Source: Enchytraeus crypticus (lineage: Eukaryota; Annelida; Clitellata; Enchytraeida; Enchytraeidae). From it: 64,000 nucleotides of DNA. The DNA lies in assembly GCA_905160935.1 (NCBI GenBank), contig CAJHZI010000548.1:1765001-1829000 (forward strand). Reading direction: 5' to 3'. The notes under the pieces were generated by a model. The model was not told the DNA's origin, did no database searches, and saw only the letters and a program-made list of their open reading frames with translations. A program made the translations under genes and the position numbers. Below are positions 30,063 through 41,781 of the stretch, piece by piece. Every line of letters begins with the position of its first letter. Within the stretch, counting starts at the first letter, position 1.

Positions 30063-33000
30063 TCATGTACTGTTTTTAGTGCCTTTATTATCGTTTCTAT
30101 CACCATCATCGTCGTCATCATCGTCACTATCATCATTCTCGACATCACTGTCCGATTCTTCCCAGTCCTCCTGCAAGTATCATAACAAATTCAATCAATC
30201 AATAAAAAAATGTAATCCAAAAGTTCTTATCAAAGGGCAAATTATGTAACATTGCAAAGCAAAGAAGTAAAACTTAAGCAAACAAGAAACGCTTTTAGTA
30301 TAGAAATATTCATCCATTACTATCTCATTAATTAAAAGCTAATTAATTGAATAATAATTATTAGTTAATTAATAGGCTTTTAATTAATTAGTAATAATTA
30401 TAATTAATTAGTTGAGTCTATTTGGAGAATCATGTATGAAAATCCGCTCAAGCAGTGCAACACTTAATTCTTGACAAATAACAAAAGTAATAACAAAAAA
30501 GCCAGATTATATTTATAATTATAACAACCAAGCAAATAGAACCTCAGGAATAGATGCCACGTGGTTCAGTTCATCAAAGGCGTCCTCCTCGTCCGAGGAT
30601 TCTGGTAATATACAAAACACAATATTTAATATATACTAACTATTTACTTGTTAGTTACTTACCATTATAATTGTTAATTGCTTTCTTGTAATTAATTGAG
30701 AAACATCTCACTGTGTGTGCGTGTACGCTATAATTAAATAACAATAATATTAACAGTAACTGCAACAATAAGCCTATTTTATACAACACTGAGCTTTAGC
30801 TGAATTTAGCTAATTCAATATTAGTAATATAATACAAGTTTTCTTTTATTTCAAATCCCAACCTTAGATAAATTGGGATTCATTGGAAGATGATAATTAC
30901 TATTAGTAATAAATACGTATAATTTTAGCCAGATTAATATCTATAGATAAGATATGAATGAGGACAGACCGTTCTGATAAACCACGAGAGCTGGCCTGGA
31001 GTAGAGATCATCTGAAGATTCCTTAGATAGGATCTCTGTCATGCTTCCCTGTAACACACACACACCCAGGCTATACAAACAGTACAACAGCCGCAAGTGT
31101 CTAACATAGTTTTCACTACACTCCATCATATTCATTAATAAGCATAACTGAAAGTGACTCCAGTTTCAAAGGCTAGTTTTTACAAAAACATTATACTAAA
31201 ACTTTTACGATAAATAAAATATATTTTAAAAAATGAACTTTTACTAACATACTATCAACATCCAGTGAATGATTTCTTATCTCCCAGACTTCATCATCAC
31301 TGCATTGTTTCAATGATCATTCTTTCAATTAGACTATTCGTGTATACCATTACCAAGAAGGAGAGAAGCTTACAATGCTTGATGGTAATTAATAATACGT
31401 AATTAATTATATTAATGAAAAATTAGGGCCAGGACTAAAATCAAAGCATCCGAACAAACATCCCAGCTTCTAATATTTACTATAATAAGAAGCAGAACCT
31501 GAGCGAGAAAAGACTTCAGCTGTACGTTAATCTGCATCAAACGCTCTAACAGTTCCGCCGGAGAATAGAGAATCTGTCGCAGCGGCTGAATCAACTCATC
31601 CACATCTGGCAGCTATCAATACACCAATCAATCGATCAATCAATCAAAAAATATCAAGTGTTTGGACAAAACTCTAATTCAAAAAATGTGAAAAAAGATA
31701 TACAGATCTCAAATTTTCAGCCAACACTATAGGAGCCCTAGATCTCATTATAAATGGAGTGCAAAGCTATGACACGAGACACTGCAGTAAGTGTTTGTTC
31801 TGTTAATTATATCTGTAGAATTCTGCAAATCCGGTAAAATTTTTGGTTCAAAGATAACTTCAAGCTTAATTTAGTCTAGTCAGCTATACTACTTAACTTT
31901 GCGTAATTTAGCCTCGTCTCAATTATTATAATTAGATAATTATTTTTTAGTTTGTTTATTAATTTTTTATTTATTAGCCACAGTAATTAAACCATCTAAT
32001 AAGGAAGCATACAAAAAGAACCTTATGTGTGAAGCAACTAATATACGCATTACCTATCTTATGGTTGGCCTAAAGCCAAAATCATTTTATGCTCAAAAAA
32101 AATATATTGTATGCTCGTACACATGTCGTGGTACTATTTGTAATTGAACTTTGATAAGTAATTATCAAAGTTCAACCATTCTTCATTTCCTCGCTCAGTA
32201 TGTGCAACATTATCCCCAGCGAAATACATCCAAATAAATTGATAGTTAAAGATCAGGACATAATATATATATATTATCTAATAGATAATGAGATAGATAA
32301 CTGACCGACGTGAGGAAGGCTTTATGTAATGTGAGAACACTATTCACCCACATTAGCACCGTCCTTTGACTGAAAGCAGAAGTATCATAAGATTTTATTT
32401 ATTAAGTTTATTTATGTTTATGTTTATTAAAGTTAATAAACATAAACATAACAGCACACTGGGTCAGGAAGCACCGATGCTTGTTAAGGCCCATTTCCTT
32501 CTTCCTCTCCATGGCTATTAGTAGGCATTGCCTTTTGATGGCGCATATATCAATGGCAGCCAGCACCAATAACCACACCATTAACAGCACTTACCACTAG
32601 CTGCAACAATATACAAGTTGCATGGGGTCTTGGAATGACATACAGCTATTTAACTGTATCATGCACTATTTTAAATATATAAGATTCTAATATATCATAA
32701 AATTGAAAACTATTGCAATATAATATTATACGAAACAAAAAAAAAAAGCTAAATAAAAGAGTCAAAAAGCAAATGCACTCAATAAAATAAAACTGCAAAT
32801 AATTATAATATAATAACTGCAGTGACGACGACGATAAGATACTCGACTTAGGATCAGTGTGTGCGGGGTTCAAATCCTGAACTCGCCCGTCACTGACATC
32901 ACTTTCAACTGACGTTAACATTAGCTTTTACCAGCTTTAAATATCACGTCAATGGAAGAGTTTAGACCGTAGAGTCTGGACGGCAGCACAGATTCAATAG

Positions 33001-36000
33001 CTAAATAAAAGAGCCAAAAAGCAAATGCACTTAATAAAATAAAACGGCGAATATCAGGCCAATGGAAGAGTTTAGAGACAATCGTAGATGACAGCACACA
33101 CCTCTGAGCGTGGCCCTGCATGCGCCTGGTGAGCTCCCTGATGAGAGAGACAACAACAACAGGCGACAGTCTGCTCACTGTGTTACGTATGAACGTCAAG
33201 TCTGTCCTCTGTAGCACATTCTGTATGCACATACACATCATAAGTAAATACACACACACACATAAACACACAAACATATCATAAACAAGAACACATGTCA
33301 ACAAACATATACACATACACACACATCATAAGCACACACACATATAAACAAACACATCATAAACAAGAACACATGTCAACAAACATACACAGACACATAC
33401 ACACACGTCATAAGCACACACACACACACACATATACACAAACATATCATAAACAAGAACACATGTCAACAAACATACACACATACACACACATCATAAG
33501 CACACACACATATAAACAAACACATCATAAACAAGAACACTTGTCAACCAACAAGCAAGTGTTCTTGCATTACTTTGTATCTGTATAACATAGAGCAAAA
33601 CTACTGAGTAGAAATGGTATTCGTTGTAAGATCTAACATTCTTTTTTAAGGGCGAAAATTTAGTCACTCCAAATTATGAGATACTCATTGATACACACAA
33701 AATGTGTAAATTAATATCTTCCACACAACACACAACTCTGACAGCAAGCTGTCAGAGTTGTGTGTTTAGGCCCCCAGGCATAAAGTCCTACAAGCAAGCA
33801 GTTAGGCCCCCATGCATAAAGGCCTACAAGCAAGCAGTTAGGCCCCCGCATAAAGGCCTACAAGCAAGCTGTTAGGCCCCATGCATAAAGGCCTACAATA
33901 TGTCAGTTAACAGACACACAAATATCCTAAATAGTAATATAATATGACTTACATTTAAAATTTTCTTATCACCGCTTTGAAGACCTTGTTCCAGTAGTAT
34001 TGCCAGACTGTCAGCTCTTGGTGGTCGTTTGATACCAGCAGCAGCAGCACTGGAGGATATCGATGAAGGAGCCTCATCATCAATAGCATTCAATCTTTCC
34101 TCTAGCGTCATCTGGTGACAAGAAATAGGAGTCACTTGTACGATTAGTAGAGTTTCTGATAATTAAAATATACCATTAAATGATCAAAGGTCAAATACAC
34201 TAATTATACAGTGGTTACTCAAGTATATGAATAAAGTACATAACAATTATGAAAAGAAATAAATAATTACCTATTAATCATACATAAGTATCAAACACAT
34301 CGAGAAAGACATGCTCAATTTATTATAAGCTTTGATTATTCTTAGTATTCTTGATGTTGTGGCTTTGAAGTAAAGTCGTTGAAGTAAAGATTCTAGAACT
34401 AACGTTACCATCTACATGTGAAAGAGAGAGGGAGAGAGAGAACTATGTTTAGTTCTTTGTATGCATGCAGCTGAAAACATTAATTGTAAATAATTTAATT
34501 ACAAGAAACCTCGAATGATTTCCTCCTCTTTCTCTTCCTGGACAACGATGGATCGCTGTCATCCTGCCTGACTGGTCCAGTGGGGGCCATGTACCCGGGG
34601 GCCAGAACGGTCAAATCTTTAGAAACTCCAGGGGTTTTAACCTGCGCACATCAAAGCGTGAAGTTATACATAGATTCTGTTATACAAAAAGGCTACATTT
34701 ATCAAACTAATTCATCTAGATTCATCTTAAAACTTTCACACTGAGGTAGCTAATGACCTCCCGGTGTTGAGAGTTGTGTTTAAGATGGGCTCATTATGAA
34801 GCAAGAAGTTGTACGCTACTGGAATCTAAATCCTATGTTAGTACAATAAATCCTATGTTAGTACAGCATTTAAGCGGAATTTAAGCTCATAGGTGTATCA
34901 TTAAATAGTTTATTTATCATACAAACTAAAGGGATGAACAGGAAGATCTATTCATACGAAGTATGTTACAACAAACCATTGAACTTTGGTAAAAATAATT
35001 AAAGAACGAATGAAGATAGGACTTAACATAACAGTAAAAGAATGCCTCTGTTATAGAAGACCACAAAACACCTCAAAACATACATTTCTTGATCGAAATG
35101 AATTCAACTGGTAAATTACTTTACAAAAATGCTGCTGAGACACTGCTCTTACGAATCGTTACCTTTGAAACAGTTTCAGCGGTAGTCATAGACGCTTGTA
35201 GAGCCGGATCAGATCTGATCAGACAGCTTGTCAGTCGCCGCAGATCTGCTACATTCTACAATATATACAAATGCAATATATAAAGCTATTTCATGTGTCA
35301 CAATACGCAGAAAATGAAAAAATTGGAAATATATATCTACTTCTTTATTAGTCAACATTTGACAGGAAGAAAAATAACAGAAAACAAATCAAACAGTACA
35401 AACATAAAAAGTAGAATCAAAAAAGACATCATATTTTACTATGTCTTCTTTTCAAAATAAACCACCACCAATTACACAGTTACAGTTAATTGGATCAAAA
35501 TACTCGCTTCAGCTACAAGCTGAAACCAATAAAAAATATGAGTGATGACAACACAATTTTGATTAAGTGTCAGTTATCTTATTCAAAGTGGCTGTCGAGG
35601 ACATTTAAACAGAATGTCGGCAATCCCATAAAATTACAACAGCTACCCGTCCATTAAGTCAATATGAATTTAACAGATCAGTACCAAATTCTTTTTAAGT
35701 AAGATGATGAGCAAACTAGTCACAAGAGTACAAAATTTGATCAACAACTAAAAACATCAAATTTAAACTGCGTCTAAAACTGATTAATCCAGAAAAAGTT
35801 TTATTCTGAACTATGGTAGGAATTTACAATTTTATAGGAAGAGTTATATGCCACAAACAAGCCATGCATCATTAAGACTTAAATATAGCTGAGCTCCACA
35901 GCTCTAAACTAACTGTTATGAGAAGTTCATATACCAATTTTTCAAACACTGGTCTGATGAAGTCTTCATAGACGACTACAATCTGATGTTCCGATGAGAT

Positions 36001-39000
36001 GGCGCCACAAGTGACACCGCTAGCAACTATCGTCAGAGGTCTGGGGGAGTCTTGTGGTGTAGCTGTACCACTCGTTACAAACTCCACCACACCGCACGGC
36101 TTCAGAGGCTTCTTCATCCTTCTACAACAACAACAACAACAGTGATACCACTGATCATGATAACATAGAGCATATTAATACTACAGACAACCGTTCAGAG
36201 CCATAAGAAATGTCCAGGAGATTGGAAAGGTCTCGCTCATGCATTCTACCGTATAGCAGTACTTGCGTGTGTGTGAGTTGAGTGTATAATATCTATACAC
36301 TAGGCTACAATAAAACTGCCTCCTTTCTCTAAAGTAAAGCTGTTAAAGCTAAGGTTAACGTTAGTTTCCTCATTCGTAAGCGATGTCAGTGATGTGTGAG
36401 CCCAGGATTTGAACCAACGATTTTTTAGAGTCTACAGTGAGCCCAGGATTTAAAGTCATAGATAAATAAATGACAAGTAACCTTGAGATAGTAAATCAAA
36501 TCTTACCCATTCAAAACGTGCTCGAATAGTGATATCTTTCCCGACTGCGTTAAAACTGAAACCTGCAACGGCTGCAATAACAAAAAATGCCAATCAATCA
36601 ATTAAAATGACAGTACTATTACCTAAGTCTTTTTACCCAAACAGTATTACTGCTTAGCCATGATAACCCATGATGATATCTAGCATGGATTACTCCATCA
36701 CCCATGCATATGTTCAACTATTACCCGTTTAGAATCTTTTTTCTTTCTCTTCAGCACATGATTTTTCAGATCGTTTGGGGTGAATCGATTTGTAGTGACA
36801 TGTGATAGAAGACGTCCCTGACATCATCCTTGTATGAGGAAACGGACGTTAAACCTTTATTGTTATTATTATTACTAGTGAGCCATAATAACAGACGTTA
36901 AACCTTTATTATTATTATTATTATTACTAGTGAGCTATATAGATAGCATTATAGTCTGAAAATGCTCCAGATGTTATACCTACATCTCTTCAACAAAAAT
37001 TAGAAGATTCGAAGGAGAAAAATATTATCATCTTTATTTCACAATATTACCAAATACTCTAAAAACTGAGCTATTTGAAAATATAACACAAATAATACAC
37101 CACTGAATAATATCATATGGCACTAAAGTTTATATTATGCGAATTTCATATAAAGTTAGTATTTCTCATTTCTAAATTTATATATATATATATATATATA
37201 TACATTTATAATATTATATATATTCTTTTTGATGTCCTAATGACAAAGAATGACATTAACAAACATTTCAAACTATGACAATTTTCATAATGCTGTGAAT
37301 TCTCCAGTTTGGTATTACCATAGAATGTAAAGTGAAGAAATCATATAATCGTTAAATTCTTATTGATTGATTGATGTGGTGACATACCTGATGTTCGGCG
37401 ACAGCGGGACGTATCAACACCTCCAGAGGTTCTTCAAGTAGAGACAACGAAGCCGTCACATCGGTGCACATCTTACCTGTCGCATTACCAGCATTGCTTC
37501 CTGTAACGTGCCTACAACAACAACATCAGTGCACATCTTACCTGTCACATTACCAGCATTGCTTCCTGTAACGTGCCTACAACAACATCAGTACACATCT
37601 TACCTGTCACATTACCAGCATTGCTTCCTGTAACGTGCCTACAACAACATCAGTACACATCTTACCTGTCACATTACCAGCATTGCTTCCTGTAACGTGC
37701 CTACAACAACATCAGTACACATCTTACCTGTCACATTACCAGCATTGCTTCCTGTAACGTGCCTACAACAACAAGTACACATCTTACCTGTCACATTACC
37801 AGCATTGCTTCCTGTAACGTGCCTACAACAACAACATCAGTACACATCTTACCTGTCACATTACCAGCACTGCTTCCGCTAACGTGCCTAAAACAACAAC
37901 ATCAACACAGCTTCATACAATAGTCTAAAAACATAGCAAATATGCATAAGCAGACAGAAATATCGTTCAAGGTAAAAAAAATCAACACATATATATAGCG
38001 ATAAAGAGAAAATAGTACTCTAGAAGGAAGGTTAATTAAGAAAGCTAGAGCACCGCCGAAGAAAAATGAAAAGAAAATGGCAGAAAAATTAAGGTAAAAA
38101 TGAAACACTGATTTATACATCACTTTCAATATAAATTTGAAGCAAGAATTATACAATTCTGATAACTAACCAGACACTGATCTTTCTGTCATTCAGCGCA
38201 GCAGATATAATGTAACTGCCATTGATAGAACATGTCGATTCTGTATCACCGTTACAGTCGCTTGTGTTACCAGTTCTTAAATAACCAGGCACTATATGTA
38301 GACTAAACACCTCTGTGGCGTGCCCAACAAATGTCTGCAACATAATACACAGTAGCCATATTATGCAGTACCAAACTGTCACATAAAATATTGGCAAATA
38401 ATTTCTATTAATTTAAAATAGAATTCAATAACACAGCAATAGACACACGATCTTCTACTACAAAATTTATGGAAACGTCATCCAGTAATTACATACACAA
38501 AAGAACAGCAGTGCATATACGACAGAGTTATTAGCAATCATGATAAATAGTTTGACTTTCAATCAATAGGTTCAGGGTTACATATATAACATCTGGGGCA
38601 TAATCTGTAATCCTGCTCTACTGTCGCTGGCATGTTTTCGAGAGGGGAAACTAGTATAGAACATAGCCTTAGCCAATATGTTTAAAGAAACATAGACTGA
38701 TGTTAACTCAGTGAGGTACTTGGATCAAATTTTAGCTGAAAAACATCAGCAACATTAATAAACACTATATAATGTTCGCTTCGCAAATATGAGAAATATC
38801 TACAAATTAAAGAACAAATAAATTTTCCCAAGACCTGCAATTCCTCTTTGGGTATCGATACAGTCTTTAAATTAATTGTTTAACAAACCTCTGCGAGTCT
38901 AGCAGATCATTTATAATAGAAGTCAATAGCAACAATTTTATAATTTACAATATTAGGAAGCAAGATACTTACCATCAGGACCTGACGTGTTTGCAGATCC

Positions 39001-41776
39001 CACAGTTTAATGTTTCTGCTGGCAGTCAACAGGTGTCGCTGCGTATGGCACAACTGTATCGAGTATAAACAACTCTTGTCTCCCTTCCACTTACTGTAAA
39101 TAGATCATACAAATCTGAATACTGAGCACCCAGAAATCTCCCAATAAAGGAATGCACAGCAAAGATGTTACAATGAATATTCCTTTATTTATATTATTAT
39201 TATATTATAATTATATATATTATTATTATATTATTATAGGAGAAAGGTCGATGTTATGTCAAAGATTTGAAAGTGAACTCTATTGATGACTATCCTAAAA
39301 CCTGACACGACCTAATCAAATGTCTGCCATATCTCCACCTGATATCTTATGTAATACTTACACCATCAATCTCGTTAAAATAACTTGAGAATATCAACTA
39401 CGACTTACTGAGTTATATTAGCAGTGCCCACGTTCCATTCAATGATGTGAGTATCAAGTGAACATGTGTACAACGCTTCACCACTATCACTCCAACTGAT
39501 TCCTGTCACTCTGTCAGAGTGTCCATCAGTGCCATCTCCCTACAAAAACAATACAGAACAAGTGTTACCACCTTCCTACACAAAACAATGGCATACTTTT
39601 CAGTACTGACGTCAAACTCACACCCGTATTTACTAAACTCGCCTTGATCAGCAGACCACTTGCGCCTCTGTTGTGGGTTAAACTACTGTTTGGAAATGTC
39701 AGTATTTTTTTCTAATAAATTTTGCGTGGTTATTAGCTACAAGGTCACCTGCAAAAATTACAGCGCTCAGTCACTGACAGCGCGGTCCTTGATCAGCCAA
39801 TCAGCCTTCAGCGCAGTCCTTGATCAGCAATCAGCTTACTTCGTAAACAAAACTAGAATATTATTTGATACTCAGTGGTTTAGCCAATCAGCAGTGTAAA
39901 CGTCTGAAAAAGAGATGCGCTACTACGCATCACCTTGAACTGTGATTCAAGCTTACAAAATACCAAATTGTGACTAATCAGTAGTTTACACCACTGAAGT
40001 GTTGTGGTTTAAACTGCTAGTAAATGCGGTCATCAGTCTTTTAGTTTGTAATAATCAGATAAATGCCACTAAGATGCTAACCAACTGTGTGCTGAGCTCA
40101 GCCTTGGCAGCACTGTAAAGCATCATGGAACCAGACGTCGTGCCTATTGCAATCAGATGTAGACTCTCTATTGCCTGAGAGATGCCTGATTTCCTTTTCT
40201 TCTTCTTCATTGGCGATTCCTAAAATTATAAATGACAAACAGATTTAAAATAGACAGAAAACCCTGTGAATATAATTTAATACGTGGTTTTTAATGATTG
40301 ACGAGTCATCATTGAAAACCACAATACTCTACTTGCAAAACTCTATAATATATGTGCGATGTAATACAGCACAAAAGAAAGACTTATCTTGTTCCCGGTT
40401 CATCAGTTAGAGATAAACAAATCATTACCTTGATCTTGAGGTAATTTCAGTTAATATGTTTAATTAATTACTTTAAAAAGGTCCAATAATGGTCCTTTGT
40501 TTTGCTGAAAACAACTTTCACCAGAAGTTAAGTGATAAGTGTAGGTTCTTTCGTTTCTCGCTTAGTACAACCTGGGAAAAAGCATGCCGCTACATTAAAA
40601 GATTTCATTATATTTATCTTCAACATTATATCCATCTCTATATGTTTAGCTATTACTCTTGTGTCTGTTCTCTGGTTGTGATGTCATAGCTTTTGTACTC
40701 TATATCACACATCAGAAGTTCAGGTTAACTTTATGAACTCACACTACACAGAAAATTGCACTGAGTATCTAAATATTTTATAGAAACGGGGTAATAGTGC
40801 ATACAGCTACTAAAACACGAATGAGAGATCATAGTCATTAAATTCATCTAAGGACTGAGTAATCTATTATTTAATAGTGTATCATGTCTCAACTCAACTA
40901 AGCACTGTATCATTTACAAACTCACCTAAGAACTGTATTATGTATTAATACATCTAAGTACTGTATCATTCACTCAAGTTATGTATTATGTCCCGTTGTC
41001 TGTACAATTTCTCCATTGGAGAAATATTACATGACGATAGTAACCTAATGACTTTTATAACCTGCTTAGTCCTGCAGAAGACATAACATGTTGCAAATTA
41101 AATAGTATGAAATTTCCTGAAATTGCAAAGGAATTTAAGGTGTCATGTTCAAAAAATATATCGACCATTTAAACAGTTCATAAAAAGGGAAAAAAATTTA
41201 CTGCAAACCACATAAGTAAGATATATTCTGAAGTGATTTTCTTATATTGCAATTTTCTTGCAACTGCTACTGTTTTCTTGCAACTGCAACTGCTTCAGAC
41301 AGATACAACAAAGCTACGGATACCAATTTTACATATAGTCCTCTTAGTCTAGGACTAAATTAATTACCCTAACTACAACTAGTAGTTTAGTATATGAGTT
41401 TAAAATGAAATCTGGTGTTACATTTAATAAATAATCCTTACACTTGCATTTGCCCTTCTTTAACTTTTATTGTATCGCCTCTGCCATAATACTTAGCACT
41501 ATATAAAGCAGATTATAAAAAGAACATTCTATAAAAGCGACATACTGTTAAACGTTTATTAGGGGCCCATGCCACACAGCAGCATGTGGCAGATAGATGA
41601 GAACTCGGAGAATACTCATGTTTTAGCCTTCCAGATTCGGTGTCCCATACCCTTAGCGATCCGCTCGGTTCGGCCCTGGCGAAGTAGCGGGCGTCCCCGG
41701 GCGAGAATCCGGCGGAGCAGTGTCCGGAGAAATTGGACGATAATCGAGTAGCAAATTGCGCATGGAGAGCCGCCAT
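30063..41776 (-). CDS. WDR43: WD repeat protein 43 (UTP5), small-subunit processome
   Basis: Seventeen coding exons, in transcript order 41776-41546, 40219-40082, 39539-39409, 39093-38973, 38334-38171, 37511-37388, 36571-36507, 36121-35935, 35255-35163, 34641-34510, 34111-33953, 33220-33102, 32369-32306, 31612-31499, 31048-30970, 30601-30543, 30170-30063. They sum to 2,088 nt, 695 aa (human 677). Family words appear in order: FSPGDARYFARAEPSGSLRV, CCVAWAPNKR, HIIEWNV, KWKGDKS, SRNIKLWDLQTRQVL, FVGHATEVFSL, SLFEHVLNG, TLEERL, ILLEQGLQS, LIRELTRRMQGH. The N-terminal half is a WD40 propeller, about 463-615 is the Utp12-type helical domain, and the C-terminus is Asp/Glu-rich. In the family it acts in the nucleolus in early pre-rRNA transcription and 18S processing. 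ATG lies in GAACATGGCGGC. Exon 6 begins inside a minisatellite of its own splice site. Confidence 0.95.
30852..30898 (+). mobile_element. SINE-like family S7, fragment
   Basis: AAATCCCAACCTTAGATAAA, TTGGGATTCATTGGAAGATG. It lies in WDR43 intron 15. Confidence 0.5.
32449..32575 (+). mobile_element. Repeat family F fragment
   Basis: GGTCAGGAAGCACCGATGCT, TTCCTTCTTCCTCTCCATGG and TTGCCTTTTGATGGCGCATA match the fold-back family at 6061 and 44392. It lies in WDR43 intron 12. Confidence 0.7.
32821..32938 (+). mobile_element. SINE family S1, WDR43 intron 12
   Basis: GGATCAGTGTGTGCGGGGTT, CAAATCCTGAACTCGCCCGT and TCACTGACATCACTTTCA, ending CTGACGTTAACATTAGC. It is flanked by duplicated intronic segments: words near 32748-32800 recur near 33000-33050. 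Confidence 0.75.
33240..33545. repeat. CA-rich minisatellite, WDR43 intron 11
   Basis: Units of about 80-90 bp contain ACACATGTCAACAAACATAC and CATCATAAGCACACACAC, about four copies. Confidence 0.85.
33727..33765. repeat. Perfect inverted repeat (hairpin), WDR43 intron 11
   Basis: ACACACAACTCTGACAG and its exact reverse complement are separated by 4 nt (CAAG). Confidence 0.8.
33770..33893. repeat. Minisatellite, about 36-bp unit, WDR43 intron 11
   Basis: Four units of TTAGGCCCCCATGCATAAAG plus GCCTACAAGCAAGCAG. Confidence 0.85.
36333..36420 (-). mobile_element. SINE family S1, fragment, WDR43 intron 7
   Basis: AAAGCTAAGGTTAACGTTAG, TTTCCTCATTCGTAAGCGAT and GAGCCCAGGATTTGAACC. Confidence 0.7.
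36755..36882 (+). mobile_element. SINE-like family S2, WDR43 intron 6
   Basis: TGAATCGATTTGTAGTGACA, GACGTCCCTGACATCATCCT and TGAGGAAACGGACGTTAAAC, then an ATT tail. Confidence 0.75.
37480..37890. repeat. 62-65 bp minisatellite copying the WDR43 exon 6 acceptor and exon start
   Basis: In gene sense each unit is TTGTTGTAG, then GCACGTTACAGGAAGCAATG CTGGTAATGTGACAG, then GTAAGATGTG. Candidate acceptors followed by GCACGTTA fall at 37887, 37822, 37762, 37700, 37638, 37576 and 37511. Only the last leads without a stop into the conserved exon body that ends at 37388. Confidence 0.92.
39618..40032. mobile_element. Possible MITE with CCGYATTTACTA termini, WDR43 intron 2
   Basis: The left end has CCGTATTTACTA and the right end is the reverse complement of CCGCATTTACTA. 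Each is followed inward by a GTTTAAAC/GTTAAACTACTG block. No coding capacity is seen. A target duplication is not clear, so the limits and the class are tentative. It contains a local duplication of GCGCAGTCCTTGATCAGC. Confidence 0.45.
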
Positions 41777-41781
41777 GTTCG
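41769..41781 (-). promoter_or_regulatory. YY1-like motif over the WDR43 start codon
   Basis: The start codon lies in GAACATGGCGGCTC, which fits the AANATGGCGGC motif bound by YY1 in animals. Such sites are often found just downstream of the transcription start in genes for ribosome production. Function here is inferred. Confidence 0.4.

Noticed and set aside
33295-33588. His/Thr-rich frame of 97 codons
   Set aside because: CA-rich minisatellite in WDR43 intron 11, antisense to the gene.
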